A DNA stretch of 64,000 nucleotides, taken from the NCBI RefSeq assembly GCF_004803505.1, contig NZ_SSWH01000001.1, positions 372,001 to 436,000 of the forward strand. The letters are read 5' to 3'. Source of the stretch: Arthrobacter echini (GTDB taxonomy: Bacteria; Actinomycetota; Actinomycetes; Actinomycetales; Micrococcaceae). The translations under genes were made by a program, and so were the position numbers. Of the stretch, positions 36,555-44,562 are shown in pieces. How positions within the stretch are numbered: the first letter of the stretch is position 1; each line of letters begins with the position of its first letter. The notes under the pieces are model-generated. The model did no database searches. It was given only the letters and a program-made list of their open reading frames with translations, and was not told the DNA's origin.

Positions 36555-36740
36555 ACCCTCTCCCTTCCGACCGGCTGTGGGATCTGTGCCGTTCGATAGT
36601 CCACCCCGACACTACAACGCCGTACTGCCGGCTCTCATTCCGGTATCGGATTCCGGCACGGACAGGCGCGCCGGTACCGTGCCGCAAGGGAAGCGACCCA
36701 CGAATCGTGCCGTGGGTCGCTCAGTACGCGGGTGTTGGTC

Positions 36741-37391
36741 CTAGAGGTTCCAGTGCACGATCGCGGGCGTGCGCTTGTCCCAGCCGAGTGCGCAGACGGC
36801 AGCCGTACCCAGGACGAACCGACGTCCCTCGATCCCGCCGAACTGCAGCCAGCGGGCGGAGAGAACCCTGAGGAAATGACCGTGTGCCACGAGCAGCGCG
36901 TTCTGTACGGGGGTGGCATCGGAATCGCGGTCCGCCGGTGTTCCGCATCCGGCCTGGACACGTGCGATCACGCGGTCCGCCCGCTCCGAGACCTGATCCA
37001 GCGTCTCGCCGTTCGGGACGCCGTCGTTCCAGATCAGGTAGCCCGGGTTCTCTTCCCGCACCGTCGCGCTGTTGCGGCCCTCGTTGTCCCCGTAGTCCCA
37101 CTCGTGGGCGTACGGCAGCACCTCGGCGTCGGGGAATCCGGCGAGCTCGGCGGTGCGCACCGCGCGCTGCAGGGGCGAGGTGAGCACGAGATCGAAGTCG
37201 ACGCCCTCGAGGTGCTCGCGGGCCGCCAATGCCTGCTTCTCGCCGTTCTCGGTGAGTGCGAGGTCGGTGAGACCCGTGTAGCGACCGTCCCTGGACCACT
37301 CGGTCTCTCCGTGCCGGAGCAGCCACAGCCGGGGAAGAGGTGTTCCGGCCGGGGTCAGATCCGGTGCTGCTGCACCTGACAAAGGTCTCAT
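36741..37391 (-). CDS. Histidine phosphatase (phosphoglycerate-mutase-like) family protein
   Basis: 216 residues from ATG 37391 behind AAGGAGAG, overlapping pcnB by 4 bases. Catalytic RHG motif LLRHGETEWSRDGRYTG, TSPLQRAVRTAEL, the proton-donor region HEWDYGDNEGR and second His in LLVAHGHFLRVL. Acts on a small phosphorylated substrate; specificity unknown. It lies 186 bases upstream of mshA on the same strand. A phosphoglycerate mutase-like gene also lies near mshA in mycobacteria, so a link to mycothiol synthesis is possible. Confidence 0.88.
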   Translation of the reverse strand: MRPLSGAAAPDLTPAGTPLPRLWLLRHGETEWSRDGRYTGLTDLALTENGEKQALAAREHLEGVDFDLVLTSPLQRAVRTAELAGFPDAEVLPYAHEWDYGDNEGRNSATVREENPGYLIWNDGVPNGETLDQVSERADRVIARVQAGCGTPADRDSDATPVQNALLVAHGHFLRVLSARWLQFGGIEGRRFVLGTAAVCALGWDKRTPAIVHWNL

Positions 37392-38833
37392 TGCGTACTC
37401 TCCTTGGATTCGGGCTGCTCGCGCCACCAGGAGCGAAGCATGGTTTCGGCCTCGGCGTGGCTCAGCGGCCCGTGCTCCATGCGCTCCTCGAGGAGGAAGC
37501 GATAGGCACGTCCCACCACGGGGCCCGGGGATATCCCGAGCAGGGCCATGATCTGCTCACCGTCGAGATCAGGGCGGATCGACGCGAGTTCTTCCTGCTC
37601 CGCCAGCGCACTGATCCGTGCCTCGAGATCATCGTAGGCGAAGGCCAGCCGCTCGGCCTTGCGCCGGTTCCGCGTGGTGACATCGGAGCGCGTGAGCCGG
37701 TGCAGCCGCTCGAGGAGGGGACCGGCGTCGCTCACGTACCGCCTGACGGCCGAGTCGCTCCAGCCCGCCTCGCCGTATCCGTAGAACCGCATGTGCAGCT
37801 CCACCAGGCGCGCAACGGCCTTGACGGTGTCGTTGTCGAAACGCAGTGCGCGCAGTCGCTTCGCTGCCAGCTTCGCTCCGACCGTGTCGTGATGGCGGAA
37901 AGTGACAGCGCCGCCGGGTTCGAACTTCCGGGTGGCCGGTTTCCCGATGTCGTGGAGGAGGGCCGCCAGACGCAGGACGACGTCGGGCCCGGGAACGGGG
38001 CCGTCCTCGCCCGTCTCCAGCTCGCACGCCTGACGCAGCACGGTCAGCGAGTGCTGGTAGACGTCCTTGTGCCGATGGTGCTCATCCGTCTCGAGGCGTA
38101 GCGCCGCCACCTCCGGCAGCACATGATCGGCAAGGCCTGTCGCGACCATGAGATCCATCCCGGCGTCGGGCGCCCTGCCGCGAAGGAGCTTCACCAGCTC
38201 ATCGCGCACCCGTTCGGCCGAGATGATGGAGATGCGCCCGGCCATGTCCGTCATGGCCTCCGAGACCTCGGGGGCCACGCTCACACCCAGCTGGGAGACG
38301 AAGCGTGCGGCGCGCATCATGCGCAGCGGGTCGTCGGAGAACGACGACGACGGCGTCCCGGGTGTCCGCAGGAATCCTCCGTGGAGATCCCGCACGCCCC
38401 CGAACGGATCGACGAGTTCGAGGGACGGGAGCCTCAGTGCCATGGCGTTGATCGTGAAGTCGCGGCGCAGCAGATCGTCCTCGAGACTCGTTCCGAAGGC
38501 GACCGTCGGGTTCCTGGACCCGGGATCGTAGGCCTCTGCGCGGTAGGTGGTGATCTCGATCTGGTATCCCATCCTGCGAAGACCGATCGTTCCGAATGCG
38601 CGTCCGATCTCCCAGTAGGCGTCCGCCCACCCCTTGATGACGGCGACGGTCTGATCCGGGTCGGCGTCCGTGGTGAAGTCGAGATCGGGTGAGACCCTAC
38701 CGAGGAACAGATCCCGAACCGGTCCGCCGACGAGGGAGAGGTCATGGCCGGCGGCATTGAAGAGTTCGCCGACCTCGAGGACCACGGGAGGCAGGGAAGC
38801 GGTGAATGAGGACGTGTCCGAAAGGCGCGACAT
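37388..38833 (-). CDS. pcnB: CCA tRNA nucleotidyltransferase / poly(A) polymerase family
   Basis: 481 residues. Nucleotidyltransferase head with LVGGPVRDLFLGRVSPDLDFTTDA (the GG and DxD motifs) and the RRDFTINAMAL block, then a C-terminal HD domain (RLAALLHDIGKPATRKF…FRHHDTVGA). The HD domain is usual in bacterial CCA-adding enzymes of this type. Maintains the 3' CCA end of tRNAs. Divergent from the NUDIX gene, as in mycobacteria (pcnB / mutT4). Confidence 0.95.
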   Translation of the reverse strand: MSRLSDTSSFTASLPPVVLEVGELFNAAGHDLSLVGGPVRDLFLGRVSPDLDFTTDADPDQTVAVIKGWADAYWEIGRAFGTIGLRRMGYQIEITTYRAEAYDPGSRNPTVAFGTSLEDDLLRRDFTINAMALRLPSLELVDPFGGVRDLHGGFLRTPGTPSSSFSDDPLRMMRAARFVSQLGVSVAPEVSEAMTDMAGRISIISAERVRDELVKLLRGRAPDAGMDLMVATGLADHVLPEVAALRLETDEHHRHKDVYQHSLTVLRQACELETGEDGPVPGPDVVLRLAALLHDIGKPATRKFEPGGAVTFRHHDTVGAKLAAKRLRALRFDNDTVKAVARLVELHMRFYGYGEAGWSDSAVRRYVSDAGPLLERLHRLTRSDVTTRNRRKAERLAFAYDDLEARISALAEQEELASIRPDLDGEQIMALLGISPGPVVGRAYRFLLEERMEHGPLSHAEAETMLRSWWREQPESKESTQ

Positions 38834-38970
38834 AGTCCTTCAAGGGTGCCAGACCGCGTGCCGATTCCCACAGCGGACGCCCGGTGCCACCGACGTGGAA
38901 TGCACGCGGCGCCGGCAGCGGGAGTCTCCTGGACCGACCCGGACCGTCGGCAGCTCCATTCAAAGATCGT

Positions 38971-38983
38971 TAGAGTGGTCTGC
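38971..38983 (+). promoter_or_regulatory. Possible -10 element of a leaderless NUDIX transcript
   Basis: TAGAGT at 38971–38976 lies 7 bases before the ATG at 38984, the spacing expected when transcription starts at the start codon. No Shine–Dalgarno sequence precedes that ATG. No clear -35. Confidence 0.35.
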
Positions 38984-39511
38984 ATGGACCGACCCGTTCC
39001 GAGTGCACCGAAACGCACCCCGTTGACAGTGTCAATGGGAACCACGGGTATGCCTGCAGTGCATCAGCTGCCCACGGTGGAGGAGATCTCGTCCGGAGGG
39101 GTGGTCATCGATGCTTCGAAGGACACTCTCGACGTCGCCATCATCGCCCGACTGAACCGCGGCGGACGCCTCGAATGGTGCCTGCCGAAGGGTCATCCCG
39201 AGGGTACCGAGAACAATGAGGATGCAGCCGTCCGGGAGATCGCCGAGGAAACCGGGATCGAGGGCAGGATCGTGTCCACGCTCGGAAGCATCGACTACTG
39301 GTTCACGGTCAGCGGCCACCGCGTGCACAAGACGGTGCATCATTTCCTGCTCATCGCGACGGGCGGCGAGCTCACCATCGAGAACGATCCCGATCACGAG
39401 GCCGTCGACGTCGCATGGGTACCCCTGCACGAACTCGGCCGCCGCCTGTCCTTCCCCAACGAACGCCGCATCGCGGATCTGGCCCGTGAGGCGCTGCCGG
39501 AACACCTCTGA
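38984..39511 (+). CDS. NUDIX hydrolase (MutT4-like)
   Basis: 175 residues from ATG 38984. Complete NUDIX box GHPEGTENNEDAAVREIAEETGI (G-x5-E-x7-REUxEExGU, residues ~68–90). Substrate unknown; members cleave nucleoside diphosphates linked to another group. The position between pcnB and murJ matches mutT4 of mycobacteria. The large membrane-linked protein (Rv3909-like) that separates the NUDIX gene and murJ there is absent; murJ starts 58 bases downstream. ATG 39032 is an alternative start. Confidence 0.92.
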   Translation: MDRPVPSAPKRTPLTVSMGTTGMPAVHQLPTVEEISSGGVVIDASKDTLDVAIIARLNRGGRLEWCLPKGHPEGTENNEDAAVREIAEETGIEGRIVSTLGSIDYWFTVSGHRVHKTVHHFLLIATGGELTIENDPDHEAVDVAWVPLHELGRRLSFPNERRIADLAREALPEHL

Positions 39512-39569
39512 GTCTGCTGTACTGCCGGCGGTGCGCTCGCGGGCTACCCGGGTGAGACGATAGGGAGCG

Positions 39570-41297
39570 ATGTCCGACACGAACACAGCCTCCACCCCCC
39601 TAGCGGACGGCACACCGGCACCTCGCGCTGATCCCTCCGCTCCCCGCAGCGGCTCCACCGCCCGTGCCAGCGCGATCATGGCCGCGGGCACCCTCGCCTC
39701 CCGGCTCCTCGGGCTCGTCAGGGTGGCGTTGCTGGCAACCGCCATCGGCGCGGCCGGGCAGGTGTCGGACCTCTTCACCTCGGCCAACAACCTGCCCAAC
39801 TTCCTGTACCTGATGCTTGCCGGCGGAGTCTTCAACGCCGTGCTGGTGCCCCAGATCATCCGTGCCAGCCGACAGCCCGATCGCGGCGCCGACTATGTGA
39901 GCAGACTCCTCACCCTCGCCGTCGTCGCCCTTCTGGTCCTGACCGTGCTCGTGACGATCGCCGCGCCGATCATCGTCGAGGTGACCACGAGCTTCACCGG
40001 CGCCAGGCTGACCCTGACCACGGTGTTCGCATACTGGTGCCTGCCGCAGATCTTCTTCTACGGCATCTACGCGGTGACCGGGCAGATCCTCAATGCCAAC
40101 GGTTCCTTCGGCCCCTACATGTGGGCTCCGGTCGCCAACAACATCGTCTCGATCGGCTTTCTCCTGGCCTTCATCGCGCTCATGGGGACCGAGCAGGTGG
40201 AACGCCACAGCCCCGACTCCTGGACCGGCGAGCAGACACTGCTGCTCGCCGGCGGAACGACGCTCGGCATCATCGTCCAGGCCGCCGTGCTGATCGTTCC
40301 GCTCAAACGCCTGAACCTCGGTCTTCGCCCGAAGTTCGGTCTCCGTGGCTCGGGGTTGGGCCGCACAGGGAAGCTGGCATCCGTGACGATCGTGACCATG
40401 CTCGTCGGCAACGGGCTCTACCTGGTCAACCTGAGGATCGCGACGATTGCCTCCGATGCCAGGCCGGCTCTTCTCGCGCAGGATCCGCCGGTGGAGATCG
40501 CCGGTTCCACGAATCTCGAGTTCGGCACCATGCTGTACCAGTTGCCGCACGCCGTGATCGCCCTGTCCCTGGCCACCGTCATGTTCAACCAGCTCTCCTC
40601 GGCCCATGCCGACAATGATCTACCGGCCGTGCGGGCCACCCTGTCCCACGGCCTGCGCACCATCGGCGTCGCGACCGTCTTCGGTGCAGCCGCACTGCTG
40701 ACCTTCGCGGGCCCCCTCGGGGTCCTGTTCAGCGAGTCGCCCGAGGTCGCGGCGATCAACGGCGTGATCATCGCGATCCTCGCCGTGGGAGCGCCCTTCC
40801 TCAGCGCCAACTTCTTCCTCAACCGCGTCTTCTACGCCAGTGAGGACGTGAAGACGCCGCTGAAGATCCAGCTGATCCTCTCCGTGGTCGGGGTGACTCT
40901 CGCGCTCGCGGCCGGCATGTTCGATCCACGCCTGATCGTGCCGATGCTGGCCCTCGCCTACTCTCTGGGAAACGTGATCGCGGTCCTGGTCAGTCACGTG
41001 TTCCTGACCCGTGTCATCGGCTCCTATGGCGCGGGGCATGTCTTCGACGTCCATGTCCGCCTGATCGTCGCCGGTATCGCCGCAGCCCTCGTGGGTACCG
41101 TCCTGTGCTGGGGCTTCGGAGGGTACAGCGACACCGGGTTCCTGTGGCAGTCCAGGCTCAACGCCGTCGTCGTGCTCGCGATGGGCGGGACAGTCATGGC
41201 AGCCGTCTATCTGCTCATGCTCAGGCTGCTCAGAGTGACCGAACTGCAGGACTTCGTAGCGCCACTGTTCGCGCGTTTCAGGCGGAGCACAGGCTGA
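39570..41297 (+). CDS. murJ: Lipid II flippase MurJ
   Basis: 575 residues with about 14 membrane helices. Conserved SRLLGLVRVALLATAIGAAGQVSDLFTSANNLPNFLYLMLAGGVFNAVLVPQI pattern (in shorter blocks) carrying the key Arg and the MurJ N-lobe signature; later NFFLNRVFYASEDVKTPLKI. Moves lipid II across the membrane for peptidoglycan synthesis. Unlike mycobacterial MurJ, it lacks the cytosolic pseudokinase tail. That part is found, reduced, as the separate next gene. Confidence 0.95.
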   Translation: MSDTNTASTPLADGTPAPRADPSAPRSGSTARASAIMAAGTLASRLLGLVRVALLATAIGAAGQVSDLFTSANNLPNFLYLMLAGGVFNAVLVPQIIRASRQPDRGADYVSRLLTLAVVALLVLTVLVTIAAPIIVEVTTSFTGARLTLTTVFAYWCLPQIFFYGIYAVTGQILNANGSFGPYMWAPVANNIVSIGFLLAFIALMGTEQVERHSPDSWTGEQTLLLAGGTTLGIIVQAAVLIVPLKRLNLGLRPKFGLRGSGLGRTGKLASVTIVTMLVGNGLYLVNLRIATIASDARPALLAQDPPVEIAGSTNLEFGTMLYQLPHAVIALSLATVMFNQLSSAHADNDLPAVRATLSHGLRTIGVATVFGAAALLTFAGPLGVLFSESPEVAAINGVIIAILAVGAPFLSANFFLNRVFYASEDVKTPLKIQLILSVVGVTLALAAGMFDPRLIVPMLALAYSLGNVIAVLVSHVFLTRVIGSYGAGHVFDVHVRLIVAGIAAALVGTVLCWGFGGYSDTGFLWQSRLNAVVVLAMGGTVMAAVYLLMLRLLRVTELQDFVAPLFARFRRSTG

Positions 41298-41371
41298 TCG
41301 GCCCAGCAGGTCATGGGTCTGCCGACCGGTAGCATGGGTAGGAATCAGCAGGGTAGTGCCGGGAGGAACAC

Positions 41372-42880
41372 GTGTCGGAAGCAGTAGACGTCGGGTCAGT
41401 ACTGGGTGGTCGGTACCGGGTGACCGCCCATGTCCTGACATCTGCTCAGCAGGATCTCGTGCTCGACGGCGTGGACCAGGTACTGAATCGCCCGGTCAGC
41501 ATCCTCGTTGCTTCGGAGCCCAACGCCGAGCAGGCCTTGGTCAGTGCCAGGGAGCTGGCTACAGGAGACCGGAACGAGAAGATCCAGGTCCTCGACCTGC
41601 TGACCACGGATATCGGCACGGCTCTGATCACGAACCGCACCCCGGCTGCCGGCATGCTCGACCTCATCCTGGACCAGGACGCCCCTATGGACGACACCCC
41701 GGCGGAGGATGGACCGTATGGGGATGCGGAGGACGAGCCGTATGTGGAGCCGTTCTTCACCGATACTCTGGGATCGGAGATCTTCGGCCGCCCCCGCTCC
41801 ACGGAACCGGAGGCCTCGGACGACGAGGACTACGAGGAGGTCCGTCCTCAGTCCCGGTGGTCGTCGGGGTTCTCGGCCCTCCGGCGACGTTTCGACCGAC
41901 AGGCGCAGGAGCAGGGCGACGACTCCGCGGAGATCGGACCCGTCGAGGCCGCGCCGGCGGCTGATTCCCGACCGACGTCGCACCTCGTCCCGCCGCCTCC
42001 CAGCAGCCGGCCGAGCTCCTACCGCGGCGGGGACGAGGCGCAGGATCAGGAGGAACCTCAGGTCCGTGAAGCTGTGGCAGCCGGTGCGGTGGGAGCAACG
42101 GCGGCCGGAGCGACGGACCGGGAAGCATCCCGTTTCCCCTTCTTCGACCCCCGCGACGAAGAAGGGGAGGACGAGAGCTATCCGGACGATGAGGATCCGG
42201 CCGACGGCGGCAGACCGTTCACGCGTGTTCTCCTCGGCGTGCTGCTGAGCATCGTCCTGGTGATCGCCGTCGTGCTCGTGGCCACACAGCTCGGATCCCT
42301 CTTCGGCGGGGAGCCGACCGCCGAGGAGCAGCCGGACCAGGGCACCAGTGCTCCGGCGACCCCTGTCCCGACAGCGGCGCCGACGACCGCGGCCGCCGAC
42401 CCGGAACCTGAACCGGTTCAACCGGTCATCACCGGTATTGCGCGGGTCGTTCCGGACAATCCGGGGCTCGACGCCGGCAATGATGTGAACCTGCCCCGGA
42501 TCATCGACGGAGATCCCGCGACGTTCTGGGGGAACCAGGTGTATGCGAGCGATACCTTCGGAGGTCTGGCGTCCAACCTGGCGCTCGTCGTCGAGCTCGA
42601 GGAGGAATCGGCCGTCTCACAGGTCACCATCGACCAGCTCAACGGTTCCGGGGGTGCATTCACGGTTCTCGTCAACGACGAACCGACGATCGAGGGGGCG
42701 GAGGAAGTAGCCCAGGGGAGCTTCACGTCGCCCTCGATCAGCCTTCCCGTCCCCGAGGGCGACGACGGCCCACCCACCGGCAGCTACGTCATCATCGATG
42801 TCACCCGGCTTCCGCTGCTCTCGAACATTCAGGCGCAGTATCCGTTCGGCCTCAGGATCGCCGAGATAGCCGTGGAGTGA
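41372..42880 (+). CDS. Membrane protein with partial pseudokinase and C-terminal β-domain (MurJ partner)
   Basis: 502 residues from GTG 41372 behind GGGAGGAACAC. Residues ~8–100 resemble the N-lobe of a protein kinase (VGSVLGGRYRVTAHV…LVLDGVDQVLNRPVSILVA) without catalytic loop or DFG. A long acidic Pro/Ser/Asp-rich linker follows, one membrane helix at ~284–306, a Thr/Pro-rich stretch, then a galactose-binding/F5-8-type β-domain (VNLPRIIDGDPATFWGNQVY…). This matches the extra parts of mycobacterial MurJ (MviN) as a separate protein. The likely role is control of MurJ or a FhaA-like adaptor; inference. It lies 74 bases after murJ. Confidence 0.8.
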   Translation: MSEAVDVGSVLGGRYRVTAHVLTSAQQDLVLDGVDQVLNRPVSILVASEPNAEQALVSARELATGDRNEKIQVLDLLTTDIGTALITNRTPAAGMLDLILDQDAPMDDTPAEDGPYGDAEDEPYVEPFFTDTLGSEIFGRPRSTEPEASDDEDYEEVRPQSRWSSGFSALRRRFDRQAQEQGDDSAEIGPVEAAPAADSRPTSHLVPPPPSSRPSSYRGGDEAQDQEEPQVREAVAAGAVGATAAGATDREASRFPFFDPRDEEGEDESYPDDEDPADGGRPFTRVLLGVLLSIVLVIAVVLVATQLGSLFGGEPTAEEQPDQGTSAPATPVPTAAPTTAAADPEPEPVQPVITGIARVVPDNPGLDAGNDVNLPRIIDGDPATFWGNQVYASDTFGGLASNLALVVELEEESAVSQVTIDQLNGSGGAFTVLVNDEPTIEGAEEVAQGSFTSPSISLPVPEGDDGPPTGSYVIIDVTRLPLLSNIQAQYPFGLRIAEIAVE

Positions 42881-43020
42881 ACCTACGGACGGTTCTGGAC
42901 GGCGCAGCTGTGATTGCAACGGAATAATCACTCCGCAGAATCGGTTGTTGGAGATGTCCCCGGAGATGGCCGGCTCGGCCGGATCGATTGATGGAAAAGA
43001 CAGAAAGGTCGTTCGACAAC

Positions 43021-44079
43021 GTGACTACAGATACCGACGTCCAGGTGGACAGTCCCACTGCAACCGATCCCGGCGGTGAGTCGAAGATCCACGACGTGAT
43101 CATCGTGGGCTCGGGTCCTTCGGGATATACGGCAGCCGTCTACACGGCGCGAGCCAATCTCAAGCCCGTCATGATCGCCAGCTCCGTCAAGGCCGGCGGA
43201 GAGCTCATGAACACCACCGACGTCGAGAACTTCCCGGGATTCCCGGAGGGGGTCATGGGGCCGGACCTCATGGACCAGTTCGAGCAGCAGGCGCGGCGGT
43301 TCGGCACGGAGATCCTGTACGAGGACGTCGTCGCCGCAGAACTCGAGGGTGAGATCAAGAAGCTCATCACAGCCAATGGCGATGAGTACCTCGCCCGTGC
43401 CGTGATCATCTCCACCGGTTCCGAGTACCGTGAGATCGGACTCGAGAACGAGAAGCGGCTCTCCGGTCATGGCGTGAGCTGGTGTGCGACGTGTGACGGC
43501 TTCTTCTTCCGCAACCAGGACATCGCCGTCGTAGGAGGCGGGGACTCTGCTATGGAGGAAGCACTGTTCCTCACGAAGTTCGCCCGCTCCGTCACGGTCA
43601 TCCATCGCAGGGATTCGCTCCGCGCATCGAAGATCATGCAGGACCGGGCCTTCGCCCACGAGAAGATCAACTTCCTCTGGAACTCGGAGGTCACGGAGAT
43701 CCACGGTGGGGACAAGGTGACGTCGCTGACCCTTGCCAGCACGATCGACGGATCCACCAGCGAGGTGGAGGTGAGCGGTGTATTCGTTGCTATCGGCAAC
43801 GACCCCCGTGTCGATCTGGTCCGTTCCCAGCTCGAGCTGACGTCGGAGGGGACCATCGCGGTGAACGGACGGACGTCGAAGACTTCTCTCCCCGGAGTCT
43901 TCGCCGCGGGCGATGTCATCGATCCCACCTATCGTCAGGCCATCACTGCCGCCGGAAGCGGCTGCGTGGCGGCGCTCGACGTCGAGCATTATCTCGCAGA
44001 CACCGTGAGCGCCTCCAAGACCGCAGCCCGCGTCCCGACTCCTCCCGCCGAGGCGGTCTCCGAATCCCCCGTATTCTGA
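43021..44079 (+). CDS. trxB: Thioredoxin reductase
   Basis: About 352 residues from GTG 43021; ATG 42991 is an alternative. FAD fold VIIVGSGPSGYTAAVYTARANL, active-site pair in SWCATCDGFFFR (CATC), NADPH fold VVGGGDSAMEEALFL and the C-terminal FAAGDVIDPTYRQAITAAGSGC. Reduces thioredoxin with NADPH. It is 35 bases upstream of trxA in the conserved murJ–trxB–trxA block. Confidence 0.95.
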   Translation: MTTDTDVQVDSPTATDPGGESKIHDVIIVGSGPSGYTAAVYTARANLKPVMIASSVKAGGELMNTTDVENFPGFPEGVMGPDLMDQFEQQARRFGTEILYEDVVAAELEGEIKKLITANGDEYLARAVIISTGSEYREIGLENEKRLSGHGVSWCATCDGFFFRNQDIAVVGGGDSAMEEALFLTKFARSVTVIHRRDSLRASKIMQDRAFAHEKINFLWNSEVTEIHGGDKVTSLTLASTIDGSTSEVEVSGVFVAIGNDPRVDLVRSQLELTSEGTIAVNGRTSKTSLPGVFAAGDVIDPTYRQAITAAGSGCVAALDVEHYLADTVSASKTAARVPTPPAEAVSESPVF

Positions 44080-44114
44080 TCGAGTCTGATCGGTACAAGA
44101 CAGGAAGTATCACT

Positions 44115-44441
44115 ATGAGCAATGCAAAAGATGTCACAGACGCCTCGTTCGGCGTGGACGTGCTTCAGGCCGAGAAGCCCGTGATCGTCGACTTCTGGGC
44201 GGAATGGTGCGGTCCGTGCCGGATGCTGACCCCGATCCTCGACGAGATCGCGTCCGAACATGCGGAGAAGGTCGACGTCGTCAAGGTCAATGTGGATGAC
44301 AATCCGGCTATCGCAGCCAAGTACGGTATTACATCGATCCCCGCCGTCTATGTCTTCCAGGGCGGCGAAGTGGCAGCCACATCGATCGGCGCGAAGCCCA
44401 AGAAGGTGCTCGAGCAGGAGTTCCGGGCCTTCCTCGACTGA
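44115..44441 (+). CDS. trxA: Thioredoxin
   Basis: 108 residues from ATG 44115 behind CAGGAAG. Active site WAEWCGPCRML, cis-Pro in GITSIPAVYVF and the C-terminal GAKPKKVLEQEF. Substrate of the adjacent TrxB. Followed within 10 bases by a strong terminator that ends the murJ–trxA block. Confidence 0.97.
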   Translation: MSNAKDVTDASFGVDVLQAEKPVIVDFWAEWCGPCRMLTPILDEIASEHAEKVDVVKVNVDDNPAIAAKYGITSIPAVYVFQGGEVAATSIGAKPKKVLEQEFRAFLD

Positions 44442-44450
44442 GGCCTGTAG

Positions 44451-44500
44451 GTCGACGAAGAGAAGGGCCCGTACGCGGACGGGCCCTTCTCTTCGTCGAC
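44451..44500. terminator. Strong terminator after trxA
   Basis: A perfect 22-bp inverted repeat, 44451–44472 with 44479–44500, separated by the loop ACGCGG. Each arm ends in GTCGAC and contains GAAGAGAAGGGCCCGT. The same structure can also end transcription of the converging P450 gene, whose stop is 62 bases away. Confidence 0.88.
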
Positions 44501-44562
44501 TGCAGTTCTGTTCGGCTGCGCAGCGCGGAGCCACCGCGTGTCGACTGCCGGTCGCGCTGCCC

